The notes under the pieces were generated by a model. It was not told the DNA's origin and ran no database searches. It saw nothing but the letters and a program-made list of their open reading frames with translations. Both the position numbers and the translations under genes were made by a program. From positions 1 to 64,000 of the forward strand of contig NZ_MAOE01000047.1 of assembly GCF_001884185.1 (NCBI RefSeq): a stretch of 64,000 bases of DNA, written 5' to 3'. The DNA is from Bacillus albus. GTDB lineage: Bacteria > Bacillota > Bacilli > Bacillales > Bacillaceae_G. How positions within the stretch are numbered: the stretch's first letter is position 1; each line of letters begins with the position of its first letter. Shown here in pieces: positions 18,971-27,817 of the stretch.

Positions 18971-19497
18971 TAGTTTATTTTACCCAATATATTTGTAATA
19001 AATGCCGTCTTACCTTCACTATAACTGCATCGATTTTTTGATTCTCTTGCTAACCCTTCCTTTAAAAGACCATATTCAACAACAACGTCTTCATGTTCAC
19101 GAAGGTAATCGCGAAACGCTATATGTCTTCTTAACTCTTCACTTTCTTTATCACACACATACAAATGATGTTCCATCCAAACTGTACTTTCTTCACTCCA
19201 TGGAACGAAAACATCCTTTCTTCCAAACGCTTCTCTCCCTTTGAAGCTCCATTCCTCTTGATGATAGTATCCCATTGTTTCAAGCTTTGTTACTACTTCA
19301 GGAAAAACTTTGTAATCTTCTATTACGATATCAATATCTAATATTGGTTTTGCTGCAAGTCCTTTAACAGATGTGCTCCCAACATGCTCAATGGACAAAA
19401 CAAGTTCCTTTATTACATTGTTAATGAGCGATTGTAGTTTATAAAATTCATTTTCCCATTTGATGTTATATTCTTCGATAGTAATTCTTTGTTTCAA
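18970..19497 (-). CDS. GrpB / UPF0157 nucleotidyltransferase-like protein
   Basis: 175 residues of the GrpB family (nucleotidyltransferase fold). The motif SIEHVGSTSVKGLAAKPILDIDIVI (given here only in part by position, about residues 38-62) includes the GS and paired aspartates of the fold. HLYVC, LRRHIAFRDYLREH and the tail KTAFITNILGK are also typical. The biochemical activity is unknown. It is the last gene of a minus-strand run (20851 to 18970) with short gaps and ends at its own terminator. Confidence 0.88.
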   Translation of the reverse strand: MKQRITIEEYNIKWENEFYKLQSLINNVIKELVLSIEHVGSTSVKGLAAKPILDIDIVIEDYKVFPEVVTKLETMGYYHQEEWSFKGREAFGRKDVFVPWSEESTVWMEHHLYVCDKESEELRRHIAFRDYLREHEDVVVEYGLLKEGLARESKNRCSYSEGKTAFITNILGKIN

Positions 19498-19520
19498 TGT
19501 ATTCCTCTCCTCAAAAGCAA

Positions 19521-19868
19521 TTATAACCTCTGAATATGAGTATCCTTAAAATCCGTCTCATATTTCAATCCATATCCAAACATTCGATCCATTCCAATAT
19601 GCGCTGTCCATATTAATCCAATCATTATAACGGTATCTACCTTAAAATAGACACCTATGATAGCTATTATTATCGATATAATATATGTGTGACATATATT
19701 ATAAATTTTAGCACCTACATGATTATTTACACCATACGCGAACATAGATAAATCCGGCGTTAAAAGGAATACCCAAAATATAATCCAACTAAATTCATAT
19801 ATTGAATACGCATAACTCGTGGCTAAGAAAACAACTAGTCCTTCAAAATGTACAATACGTTTTTGCAT
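19521..19868 (-). CDS. DUF4260 membrane protein
   Basis: 115 residues with about four membrane segments and the DUF4260 pattern: an early EGLVVFLATSYAYS segment, FWVFLLTPDLSMFAYGVN, GAKIYNICHTYI, and WTAHIGMDRMFGYGLKY near the end. Function unknown. It begins 12 bp after the BASS transporter gene and ends 23 bp before the GrpB gene, so it is probably co-transcribed. Confidence 0.85.
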   Translation of the reverse strand: MQKRIVHFEGLVVFLATSYAYSIYEFSWIIFWVFLLTPDLSMFAYGVNNHVGAKIYNICHTYIISIIIAIIGVYFKVDTVIMIGLIWTAHIGMDRMFGYGLKYETDFKDTHIQRL

Positions 19869-19880
19869 TCTTTACCATCC

Positions 19881-20846
19881 CTATTTTTCTATATTTACCG
19901 TTAAATTTTCACCATTGAAAGTATTTGCATTTTTTGACCAGATAGTTGCTAAAATCGGTCCTGCAATGTTATGCCATACTGCTGCTAATACACTTGGAAG
20001 TGCAGCTGCTGGTCCAAAATGTGCTGTTGCCAGTGCAACGCCTAAGCCTGAGTTTTGCATTCCTACTTCTATTGAAATAGCTCTTCTTGTCCCTTCGTCT
20101 AGTCCAAGTACGAACGCTGTTATATATCCTAGTAAAAAGCCAAATGCATTATGGAGCATAACTGCAATAAAGATAAGCAGGCCTGAAGAAGTAATGCTAC
20201 TTACATTCGCTGAAACAACTGCAGAAACAATAATGATAATTGCTACAACTGATATGAAAGGAATAACAGTCATTCCTTTCGTAACAGTTGTAGGGAAAAA
20301 CTTCTTCACTACTAATCCTAAAATAATAGGTATGATAATAACTTGTACGATAGAAAGAAACATAGACATAGCATTCACTGGCATCCATTGTCCCGCCAGT
20401 AATAATAAAATAAGAGGTGTAGCAATCGGTGCTAGTAACGTTGATAATGACGTCATTGCAATAGACAACGCTAAGTTCCCTTTTGCTAAATAAACCATAA
20501 CATTTGATGCAGTGCCACCCGGTACTGAACCGAGCAACACTAATCCTGCTGCTAATTCAGCTGGCAGATTCATAACGTAGGCTAGTACGTATGCGACAAG
20601 TGGCATAATAATAAACTGAGCACATACACCGATAATAACTGGCAATGGTTTTGTAGCAATGATCTTAAAATCAACAGCCTTTAATGTTAATCCCATCCCA
20701 AACATTACAACTCCAAGTAAAATTGTGATGTAACTAGTTAACCCGAGAAATGGTCCAGGAATGAAATATGCAATTGCTGCAATACAAATAACCCAAAATG
20801 CAAAATACTTTCCAGCTATATTACTTATCGCTTCTAGTACTTTCAC
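19881..20846 (-). CDS. Bile acid:sodium symporter (BASS) family transporter
   Basis: 321 residues with about nine to ten hydrophobic segments. BASS signatures are present: GVVMFGMGLTL, PLVAYVLA, LLGSVPGGTASNVMVYLAKGN and the second crossover RRAISIEVGMQNSGLGVALA. These transporters import organic anions with sodium (bile acids, pantoate, pyruvate in homologues). The GTG start lies 4 bp after the stop of the upstream flavin oxidase gene and uses AGGGGATG. Tight coupling suggests the transporter brings in the hydroxyacid that the oxidase uses, or a related acid (inference). Confidence 0.9.
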   Translation of the reverse strand: MKVLEAISNIAGKYFAFWVICIAAIAYFIPGPFLGLTSYITILLGVVMFGMGLTLKAVDFKIIATKPLPVIIGVCAQFIIMPLVAYVLAYVMNLPAELAAGLVLLGSVPGGTASNVMVYLAKGNLALSIAMTSLSTLLAPIATPLILLLLAGQWMPVNAMSMFLSIVQVIIIPIILGLVVKKFFPTTVTKGMTVIPFISVVAIIIIVSAVVSANVSSITSSGLLIFIAVMLHNAFGFLLGYITAFVLGLDEGTRRAISIEVGMQNSGLGVALATAHFGPAAALPSVLAAVWHNIAGPILATIWSKNANTFNGENLTVNIEK

Positions 20847-20850
20847 CCCA

Positions 20851-22242
20851 TCATCCCCTATCCTTCAACTGAAAAACTTTATTCGGATTCAAAATATTTT
20901 GCGGGTCAAGAGCTTTCTTTATTTTTTCCATTACGAGTAATGCCGCCCCATGTTCTTCTTCTTGATACTTCCGTTTTCCGATTCCAACGCCATGTTCTCC
21001 CGTACACGTTCCACCTCGTTTAAGAGCATATAAAACGATACTTTCATTTATTTCGTCCGCCTTTTCCACTTCTTCTTTATTGTTTGGATCAACCATTAAG
21101 AGTACATGGAAATTCCCGTCTCCTACATGGCCAAGAATACCACTAACAAGACCTACTTTATCTAACGTCTCTTTCGCATGTTGGATTGCACCAGCTAATT
21201 CTGAAATTGGTACACATACGTCTGTACTCATAAGCTTCTTACCAGGATAGCTATGAACGTATGAATATGCTAGATTATGCCGTGCATCCCATAATTTATT
21301 TCTCGCCGCAGTTTCTGTCTCAAAAGCAACTTCTTTACATTTATGATCAAAAACAATTTCCTTCGTGAATTCAATATCTTGCTTTAGCCCTGCTTCATTG
21401 CCATGAAATTCTAAAAACAATGTAGGCTCTTCTCTATAACTTGTTTCATTATAATGATTCACTTGTTTCATAGATAATTCATCTACAAGTTCAATTCTCG
21501 CAATTGGAATACCCGCTTGCAGTATATTAATAACAGCTTCTACTGCATCATTTATAGTTGGAAACGATGCTCTAGCAGCCATAACATGTTCTGGTATGCC
21601 GTATACTTTTAATGTTAACTCTGTAAAGCATCCAAGCGTACCTTCTGATCCCACGAAAACACCATTTAAATGGTAACCTGATGACGACTTCGCGGCTAAA
21701 TTTCCAGTATGTATGACTTCCCCATCAGCAAGAACGACTTCTAAATCACGAACTTGATCACGCATTACCCCATACTTAACCGCTGTCGTTCCGCTCGCAT
21801 TTGTAGCAGCCATTCCCCCTAACGTTGCATCTGCTCCTGGATCTACACTAAAAAACAATCCATACTTTTTCAATTCTTTATTAAGCTGAGAGCGAGTCAC
21901 TCCCGGCTGTACTCTCACAAGAAAATCTTTCTCTCTTATTTCAAGTATTTTATTCATAAGCGAAAAGTCCATTGTAATTCCTTTTTCATATGGAATAACG
22001 TGGCCTTCTAAACTAGAACCTACCCCAAAAGGAACGACAGGTTTTTTATGCTCACTCGCTACTTTCATTAATTTACTAACCTCTTCAGTCGTCTTCGGGA
22101 AAACTACTACATCAGGTAAACTACTAGTATGATAAGATTCATCTTTACTATGTAACTCTCTTACTGTCTTATTTACAACTACTCGATCTTCGGGAAGTAC
22201 ATCCTTTAATTCATTTACTAAACGCTCTACCGTTATTTCCAT
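20851..22242 (-). CDS. GlcD-like FAD-linked 2-hydroxyacid (glycolate / D-lactate) oxidase
   Basis: 463 residues with the full FAD-binding (VAO/PCMH) and C-terminal oxidase domains: VVPFGVGSSLEGHV, GGMAATNASGTTAVKYGVM, SSSGYHLNGVFVGSEGTLG, GHVGDGNFHVLLMVD and GTCTGEHGVGIGKRKY, whose histidine is catalytic in the family. The reaction is oxidation of glycolate, D-lactate or another D-2-hydroxyacid, passing electrons to the respiratory chain. It lacks the iron-sulphur partner subunits GlcE/GlcF nearby, which favours a single-subunit D-lactate dehydrogenase. It is the first gene of an operon with the BASS transporter. Confidence 0.9.
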   Translation of the reverse strand: MEITVERLVNELKDVLPEDRVVVNKTVRELHSKDESYHTSSLPDVVVFPKTTEEVSKLMKVASEHKKPVVPFGVGSSLEGHVIPYEKGITMDFSLMNKILEIREKDFLVRVQPGVTRSQLNKELKKYGLFFSVDPGADATLGGMAATNASGTTAVKYGVMRDQVRDLEVVLADGEVIHTGNLAAKSSSGYHLNGVFVGSEGTLGCFTELTLKVYGIPEHVMAARASFPTINDAVEAVINILQAGIPIARIELVDELSMKQVNHYNETSYREEPTLFLEFHGNEAGLKQDIEFTKEIVFDHKCKEVAFETETAARNKLWDARHNLAYSYVHSYPGKKLMSTDVCVPISELAGAIQHAKETLDKVGLVSGILGHVGDGNFHVLLMVDPNNKEEVEKADEINESIVLYALKRGGTCTGEHGVGIGKRKYQEEEHGAALLVMEKIKKALDPQNILNPNKVFQLKDRG

Positions 22243-22375
22243 CGTACACTCTCCTACTTTCTATAAATTCGAATTACAAAATATGTTAACTATTTTATAC
22301 ATAATAATCCGAAAAATTAAATAATTCAAGTTTTACATATATATAAAATTCGATTCCTACTGTCGAATAAACAAA

Positions 22376-22408
22376 AAGAACTTGCAATAACTATTGCAAG
22401 TTCTTTTC
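22376..22408 (-). terminator. Terminator of the DUF2871 gene
   Basis: AAGAACTTGCAATA and TATTGCAAGTTCTT form a perfect stem followed by a U-run on the minus strand. Confidence 0.88.
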
Positions 22409-22415
22409 TATAAAA

Positions 22416-22814
22416 CTACATTTTAAATGACTTCTTTATTAACAACATAAACCAAATTAAAGTAACTGCCATTAACGAATGGGAAAACCCTACAATATAA
22501 GTTAACCCTTTAAAATCCGCTCCATTTAGCTGAAGAAGCCCTCTCGCTGCTAGCGAACCTAACATTAAAGTCAATGCAATGTTATGTAAAACAAACCACT
22601 TATTAAAACTTTTCGCTTCATGAAACGCGAATACTTTTGCTAATCCTAAAGCAATTAAAAAGAAGAAAAAGCCGAGTACAAGTGTATGTGTATGCAAAAG
22701 ATTTAACAAAGTAGATCCTACAATCCCCTTATACTTTCCATACTCCCTAGCAAAAATTCCTGATAATAAACCGATAATCAAATACGTAAACGATGCATTA
22801 TATAATTTTTTCAT
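22416..22814 (-). CDS. DUF2871 membrane protein
   Basis: 132 residues with four membrane segments. The pattern fits DUF2871: YLIIGLLSGIFAREYGK, a conserved LLNLLHTHTLVLGFFFF with paired histidines, FNKWFVLHNIALTLM and VGFSHSLMAV. Histidines in three helices suggest haem or metal binding, as in small quinol-oxidase-like proteins, but that is inference. The start is the ATG behind AAGGAGGT at 22814. A terminator-like hairpin lies upstream in its 5' region (22877-22903). Confidence 0.85.
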   Translation of the reverse strand: MKKLYNASFTYLIIGLLSGIFAREYGKYKGIVGSTLLNLLHTHTLVLGFFFFLIALGLAKVFAFHEAKSFNKWFVLHNIALTLMLGSLAARGLLQLNGADFKGLTYIVGFSHSLMAVTLIWFMLLIKKSFKM

Positions 22815-22876
22815 TATGTACCTCCTTGAGTAGAATGTGTAGTGTGTCATATTTAGTAATAATGATAGTTATATAG

Positions 22877-22903
22877 TAAAAACTCCTAGTTACCTAGGAG
22901 TCA
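22877..22903 (-). promoter_or_regulatory. Terminator-like hairpin ahead of the DUF2871 gene
   Basis: ACTCCTAG-N4-CTAGGAGT (perfect 8-bp stem, 22882-22901), followed on the minus strand by TTTTT. No minus-strand gene ends here, so it may be an attenuator 63-90 bases upstream of the DUF2871 start or the end of an antisense RNA. Confidence 0.5.
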
Positions 22904-23069
22904 TTGTATAAGTATCTCACTCTTTACAATCAATCCTAATTATAAAATATCCCTTTATACAAAACAAACGAACTTTATGTGAACAAGTAGAGCATAATTA
23001 AAATATGTTGCACTTTTATATTTCGCAACCCATACTAATTGTTATAACTATTAAAGGTGGTGCAATAGA

Positions 23070-23573
23070 TTGATAGTTCTTGAAACTGAACGACTCGTTC
23101 TTCGCTGGTTTCATATAAAAGACGCTCCATTTATTCTTGAATTAGTAAACGATCCTGCATGGATTCAGTTTATTGGTGATAAAAGGATTAAAAACTTAGA
23201 AGATGCAAAAAAATACATCTTAAACGGCCCTGTTGATATGTATAACAAAATGGGATTTGGTCTTTACTTAGTTGAACGAAAAGAAGATTTCACTCCACTT
23301 GGTATGTGCGGACTTATCAAAAGAGATTCATTAGAAGATGTCGATATCGGTTTTGCCTTTTTAGAGAAATTCCGTTCAAAGGGGTATGGATTTGAATCAG
23401 CTTCTGCTGTAATGGAATACGGTGTACAAAAGCTCGGGCTGAAACGAATTGTAGCAATTACTACTATTGATAACATCAATTCAGGAAAGCTTTTAGAAAA
23501 AGTAGGATTTCAGTTCGAAAAGATAATTTCAGACTCTGGAGAAAACTTAAAGTTATTTGGGTATAACACATAA
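23070..23573 (+). CDS. GNAT acetyltransferase, RimJ/RimL type
   Basis: 167 residues with the RimJ-like pattern: LETERLVLRWFHIKDA at the start, GMCGLIKRDSLEDVDIGFAFLEKFRSKGYG covering the acetyl-CoA loop (F.RSKGYGFESA), and LGLKRIVAITTIDNINSGKLLEKVGF. It would transfer acetyl from acetyl-CoA to an amino group; the substrate is unknown. The start is a TTG (23070) with AAGGTGG upstream. It is a single gene. Confidence 0.88.
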   Translation: MIVLETERLVLRWFHIKDAPFILELVNDPAWIQFIGDKRIKNLEDAKKYILNGPVDMYNKMGFGLYLVERKEDFTPLGMCGLIKRDSLEDVDIGFAFLEKFRSKGYGFESASAVMEYGVQKLGLKRIVAITTIDNINSGKLLEKVGFQFEKIISDSGENLKLFGYNT

Positions 23574-23789
23574 TAAATTGTCAGAGTTCACTTTTAATCT
23601 AATCAAAAAATATTTCTTACATATACATTCCTAAAAGTTATTATGATTAAAATACTCATCTGTTTTTTAACATTATAACCAGACTAATTTAAATCACAAT
23701 TCTGATTTTCAGTACTGTATTTATTCTTAAAAACACTCTATTTTATTCTTAAATTTGTCAAAACTCTTATGTAGCTACATGAAAATTTT

Positions 23790-23872
23790 ATGCTAATATG
23801 TTACTAAGAAACTATGCGTTCCCTTAACCCTGTATCCGGCCCTGTATTTTTACAGGGCCTTTTGTTTATTTA
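23790..23872 (+). ncRNA. Candidate small RNA with its own promoter and terminator
   Basis: An extended -10 box (TGCTAATAT, about 23792-23800) is followed some 40 bases later by GGCCCTGTA-TTTT-TACAGGGCC and TTTTGTTT (23838-23869). No coding gene lies between. A transcript of about 60 nt would consist of a short 5' part and a strong terminator. The -35 element is weak. The rest of 23574-24100 shows nothing else I can assign. Confidence 0.45.
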
Positions 23873-24102
23873 ATTTACTTATCACTTGCTTATATACACA
23901 TTAAAAGTCATTTCAAATGTAATAAACGATAAATAATAAAATAACTTTAGATAGTATGACTTACAACTGTAATACGATTCCTTCAAATTTCTTGACGAGA
24001 AGACAAGTCATGAAAAAGGAATCACTAAAGAACAAGATAACAGCTTGAGTAATGATACATCTTAATGCAAAATATTTTGGAAACCTAACTGCTAGTTAAC
24101 TC

Positions 24103-24142
24103 AAAAAGAAGTTCTACTTAATATAGGTAGAACTTCTTTTCC
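24103..24142. terminator. Bidirectional terminator after the GGDEF-EAL gene
   Basis: AAAAAGAAGTTCTAC and GTAGAACTTCTTTT pair around a short loop; U-rich on both strands. Confidence 0.88.
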
Positions 24143-24170
24143 CTTTACTTCACATGTACATAGTTCTCAC

Positions 24171-26891
24171 TTATTCCTTGCTTAAAAACTTGAGAAACTC
24201 ATCTTCATTTACAGGTTTACTGTAATAATAGCCTTGAATTAAATAGCATGAATGACGTTGTAACACTATTAACTGTTCCTTCGTTTCTACCCCTTCTGCT
24301 ATTACTTTCATATTCAAAGTATGGGCTAGCGAAATAATAGTTTGTATAATTTCATCTCCATCATTCGAAGTTCCAATCCTATTCACAAATTCTCTTGGAA
24401 TTTTCAAAGTATCAATTGGATACAAAGGTAAATAGGCTAATGAAGAATATCCTGTACCAAAATCATCAATTGATAAATGTACACCATACGATTTTAATGC
24501 GTTTAACTTCGATAAAGTTTCTTTTTCATCTACCATGGCAATTCGCTCCGTTAATTCCAAATCAATCAAATTAGCTGGTACTCCAATTTCTTCAATGGTA
24601 GATATAATGGTTTGAACAAAATCTTTCTGTTCAAACTCTATAGCTGATAAATTTATCCCCATTTTTAGATTTGTATAACCTGCAGAATGCCATTCTTTCA
24701 GTTGTAAACATGCTTGCTGTAGCGTCCATTTTCCAATTGAAATAATTTGCGATGTTTCTTCCGCGATAGGTATAAACTCAAAAGGTGAAATTAGCCCCAG
24801 CTCTGGATGTTGCCAACGTATTAATGCCTCTGCGCCAATAACCTTACCTGCCCTACTATCAATTTGAGGTTGATACAATAAAAACAATTCATTATTCTCA
24901 ATTGCATTTGGTAAATCCTGCTCTAATCGTAATCGTCTTGTTATTTTTTGAGATAATGTCTCGTCGTACATACAAACAGCATTGCTACCTTTTTCCTTTG
25001 CACTATACATGGCGATATCAGCATGTTGTAAAAGTGTTGTGGCATTTGTTCCTCCAAATGGATACAACGCTATTCCTATACTAAGGGATAAGTAAAAGCT
25101 GTGTTGATTTATTACAAATGGTTCTTCAGTTATACGAAATAATATTTCGCACAAATCCAATAGTTGTTGCTCTGTTTTGTTATGGACAATGATTGCAAAC
25201 TCATCTCCCCCTATTCTTGCTATAGGAATAGGGGGTGGCAGACATGTCCTAAAACGGTTGGCAACTTCTTTTAAAACCCTGTCACCAATTGCATGACCCA
25301 GTGTATCATTAATGTTCTTAAAGCGGTTTAAATCTATATACAGGAGTCCAAACTTATCCTGTGTTTTTTGTACCCTCTCAATAGTTCTGTCTAATTCTTG
25401 TTGGAAGAATATTCGATTCCCAATCCCCGTCACTGTATCATGAAATGCTAGATAGTTTATCTCATCCTGTTGTTGCTTCATCCTCGTTATGTCTTTTACC
25501 ATTATATAACTCCCAAAAGTTTGTCCTTCTATCATGATAGGAACAATCGTAACGTACCAAAAATATATATCCTTCTCATTATTATTTTTCACACGTAACT
25601 GTAACGAAGACGAACTACATCGTTTCCCCATCTTTAGAGCTGCTTCCAATTCAGGTTTATCTTCATCTAAAAAAATAGAAAAGCACTCTTTTCCTATTAA
25701 TGCAGCACTGTCCTTCCCTAATAATATACTTCCAGACTTGTTTACATTTAAAACGGTACCATTTGAATCAATTGTTAATATAGGATCTGGATGATACTCA
25801 TATAAGGACTTAAACCTCTCTTGATTTTTTACCAAATCATTAGATTTTTTTATTAAATCTGCTGTTCTTTGAGATACTTTTTTCTCTAATTGATTATTAA
25901 ACACTTTTAATGTTTCGGTTAAATCTTTGTTTTGCATGCGTACAATTGTATGACGAATCAGTACAAATACAAAGGCAATACAATTTCCCGTAATCAGTGT
26001 AGATGAAGAAGTTTGCTCTTTCAAAGTAAAACCAATTAAGATTGCAACTGCAAGATAAGGGAATATGACAAGAAGTTTCTTTCCAAATGTCGGATTAATA
26101 ATAAAATAATTTCTTCTAGAAGTTGCACTCCTTGGGATAGTAGCTGAAATAGCAATAAATAACAGAAAAACTCTATACAAACACCTTAATAATATGAGTG
26201 AACGATATGATAAACCATCTTGTAAATAGAAATATAAGTAGTCTGTAATGGACAATCCTGTTAATACTAAAATAAAAATAAATAATTTACTTTTCGCATT
26301 AAAAATTGCTGGTCGGAAGATAAGGCTAACTCCTAGTAAAAGCAGCAATAGGTCTATAATTGGGAAAATAAATGAAAGAAAAACATCTCCAATTGATAAG
26401 AATAAGATATTTGCAGAAGGTTTATTAAATAGGTACCACTCTAAGGTAAAAATAGCAGTAACAACAATACATAAATCACAAATCAAATATGCTTTTTCCC
26501 ATTTATTACATTCCATCATGATTTTATAAAAGAAAGCAAAAAGAAAGAAGAATAAGAAAAACAACAAAAATACATCAGAGATATTAAAATTTTCTATTGG
26601 TAATTCTACATTAAGTACTTGAAAAGCAGATATAAAATTCCCTATCAAGAAACACCCTATTGCAATTGTAATACAAACCCAAAAGACTCCTAGTTTAATT
26701 TTTCTTGATGCTATAGAGTAAAGTAATGAGATAAATACTGTAATTTCAACAACTAAGGATGATAGTCGTATATTAAAATCTGATACAAAATAGTGATTCG
26801 GAAAAACAAATAAAAATATAAAGCAAAAGCTTAAATAAGCTATTAGAGCTAATATCAATACATAAAATTGTACATGTGAATGTTTACGCAA
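24171..26891 (-). CDS. Membrane GGDEF-EAL cyclic-di-GMP enzyme with PAS domain
   Basis: 906 residues. The first ~310 hold about nine to ten membrane segments of an unrecognised sensor. A coiled-coil (NQLEKKVSQRTADLIKKSND) and a PAS domain (about 355-465: YEYHPDPILTIDSNG, DITRMKQQQDE) follow. Next is a GGDEF domain with an intact RIGGDEFAIIV, then an EAL domain with EALIRWQHP, NLSAIEF, ELTERIAM, DDFGTGYSSLAYLP, IDTLKIPR and EGVET. Both catalytic signatures look intact, so it may make and break c-di-GMP. No RxxD inhibitory site precedes GGDEF. It is a monocistronic gene with its own terminator. Confidence 0.92.
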   Translation of the reverse strand: MRKHSHVQFYVLILALIAYLSFCFIFLFVFPNHYFVSDFNIRLSSLVVEITVFISLLYSIASRKIKLGVFWVCITIAIGCFLIGNFISAFQVLNVELPIENFNISDVFLLFFLFFFLFAFFYKIMMECNKWEKAYLICDLCIVVTAIFTLEWYLFNKPSANILFLSIGDVFLSFIFPIIDLLLLLLGVSLIFRPAIFNAKSKLFIFILVLTGLSITDYLYFYLQDGLSYRSLILLRCLYRVFLLFIAISATIPRSATSRRNYFIINPTFGKKLLVIFPYLAVAILIGFTLKEQTSSSTLITGNCIAFVFVLIRHTIVRMQNKDLTETLKVFNNQLEKKVSQRTADLIKKSNDLVKNQERFKSLYEYHPDPILTIDSNGTVLNVNKSGSILLGKDSAALIGKECFSIFLDEDKPELEAALKMGKRCSSSSLQLRVKNNNEKDIYFWYVTIVPIMIEGQTFGSYIMVKDITRMKQQQDEINYLAFHDTVTGIGNRIFFQQELDRTIERVQKTQDKFGLLYIDLNRFKNINDTLGHAIGDRVLKEVANRFRTCLPPPIPIARIGGDEFAIIVHNKTEQQLLDLCEILFRITEEPFVINQHSFYLSLSIGIALYPFGGTNATTLLQHADIAMYSAKEKGSNAVCMYDETLSQKITRRLRLEQDLPNAIENNELFLLYQPQIDSRAGKVIGAEALIRWQHPELGLISPFEFIPIAEETSQIISIGKWTLQQACLQLKEWHSAGYTNLKMGINLSAIEFEQKDFVQTIISTIEEIGVPANLIDLELTERIAMVDEKETLSKLNALKSYGVHLSIDDFGTGYSSLAYLPLYPIDTLKIPREFVNRIGTSNDGDEIIQTIISLAHTLNMKVIAEGVETKEQLIVLQRHSCYLIQGYYYSKPVNEDEFLKFLSKE

Positions 26892-27195
26892 TGGACCACC
26901 TTCTTGATTTTTCTAGACTTTTATTAAAAATGACTTGATAAGGCACAGCTCGTATTCATTAAAATGAGTGTTACCTACCATTCCATATTATGACCTTTTT
27001 TAAAAGATTTCTTTCTACATACCGCATTCTTATTTATTCATCATAAATTTGAATGATACAACTTAACTGTTCTTTAAATACGAGATAGAATCTAACCTTC
27101 CATTACAACATAGTTAGTCGCTTATTGTCACACTTAGAAAGAAGGAAAATATACTATCATTAACTTAGAAATTCGAATTAAATTACCAAACCAAC
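26892..27195. other. Gene-free AT-rich spacer
   Basis: No reading frame with a ribosome-binding site, repeat or hairpin that I can support. It presumably holds the promoter of the GGDEF-EAL gene. Confidence 0.5.
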
Positions 27196-27214
27196 TGTAA
27201 CTATTATAGTTACA
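27196..27214 (+). promoter_or_regulatory. Perfect 19-bp palindromic operator-like site
   Basis: TGTAACTATTATAGTTACA is a perfect palindrome 10 bases before the ATG at 27225. Its centre TATTAT could serve as a -10 box. The same half-sites recur around the -10 box at 33406-33422, which suggests one repressor family for both. Confidence 0.6.
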
Positions 27215-27224
27215 ACTAGAGGTG

Positions 27225-27431
27225 ATGTCAATTTCAAATACCTCCCCTTTTAATGGACAAAAGACGTGACATCTTGAACAAAAATACGATGTTTATAAAA
27301 AAGATGTAAAGTTATTTCGACCTAACCAAAGAAATATAAATGATCTAGCATTAAGTGAAGATGATATTGCATCTCCCAAAAAAGAATGTTACTCTAAAAA
27401 TAGAATGATGAAAGGAATGATGGATGAATAA
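27225..27431 (+). pseudogene. Small hypothetical gene broken by one TGA
   Basis: ATG 27225 follows a GAGGTG ribosome-binding site. The 69-codon frame is continuous to TAA at 27429-27431 except for a TGA at codon 15. The rest reads like real protein (YDVYKKDVKLFRPN, LALSEDDIASPKKE). A change from TGG or CGA to TGA would explain it. I do not recognise the family. It sits directly behind the palindrome at 27196 and before a terminator-like hairpin at 27580. Confidence 0.5.
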
Positions 27432-27579
27432 TGATTAACTAATTTATATTTTAAGTTGAATTTTATAACTTCAAACTACAAAATATAGGGTTAGTCTATC
27501 CATTTTTATAATTCATTTCATACTTTATTTGTCATGATTCAAATGATTAATAAGTACTTACTTAAGTATAAGCGACAGA

Positions 27580-27617
27580 CTAATCCTTCCGATTAAAAAT
27601 TGGGGGATTTTTTTATT
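27580..27617 (+). terminator. Terminator-like hairpin
   Basis: AATCC..CCGATT pairs with AATTGG..GGATT and is followed by TTTTTTT on the plus strand. It would end a transcript from the broken small gene. Confidence 0.6.
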
Positions 27618-27682
27618 CCCTTTTATGTAAGTTAAAATTTATTAATCCCTAAATTTAACTAACAAATAAAGGAGCGAAAAAA

Positions 27683-27736
27683 ATGGCTAATTCAGATACT
27701 ATTGTGACACATGTAATGCTCTATATAAGTCGTTAA
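27683..27736 (+). CDS. 17-residue leader peptide of the ABC-F gene
   Basis: AAGGAG lies 8 bases before ATG 27683, which opens MANSDTIVTHVMLYISR and stops at 27736, 89 bases before the ABC-F start. Its last codons form the 5' arm of a 12-bp hairpin. Short leader peptides with overlapping hairpins are the known layout for drug-inducible control of Erm and ABC-F ribosome-protection genes: ribosome stalling by an antibiotic refolds the mRNA. The function here is inferred. Confidence 0.65.
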   Translation: MANSDTIVTHVMLYISR

Positions 27737-27817
27737 TATCCATCAAACTTATATAGAGGAATTAAAAAATGGATGGATGTTCCGACTTTATATGAAACGT
27801 TTCGATATATAAAGGAG
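27719..27817 (+). promoter_or_regulatory. Leader hairpins controlling ABC-F translation
   Basis: Hairpin 1 pairs CTCTATATAAGT (27719-27730, inside the leader ORF) with ACTTATATAGAG (27747-27758). Hairpin 2 pairs CTTTATAT (27786-27793) with ATATAAAG (27807-27814), covering the first half of the AAAGGAG ribosome-binding site (27811-27817). The alternative arms have related sequences, as in translational attenuators. Which pairing releases the site is not resolved. Confidence 0.6.

Noticed and set aside
19819-20493. 224-codon plus-strand frame opposite the BASS transporter gene
   Set aside because: Antisense shadow of a clear transporter; composition is that of a reversed hydrophobic gene and no start signal is present.
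23945-24100. Short open frames such as FLDEKTSHEKGITKEQD ending near 24065
   Set aside because: Two overlapping frames look equally protein-like, neither has a convincing ribosome-binding site, and I recognise no family.
27196-27214. TnrA/GlnR box (TGTNA-N7-TNACA)
   Set aside because: The palindrome has nine, not seven, bases between the TGTAA and TTACA ends.
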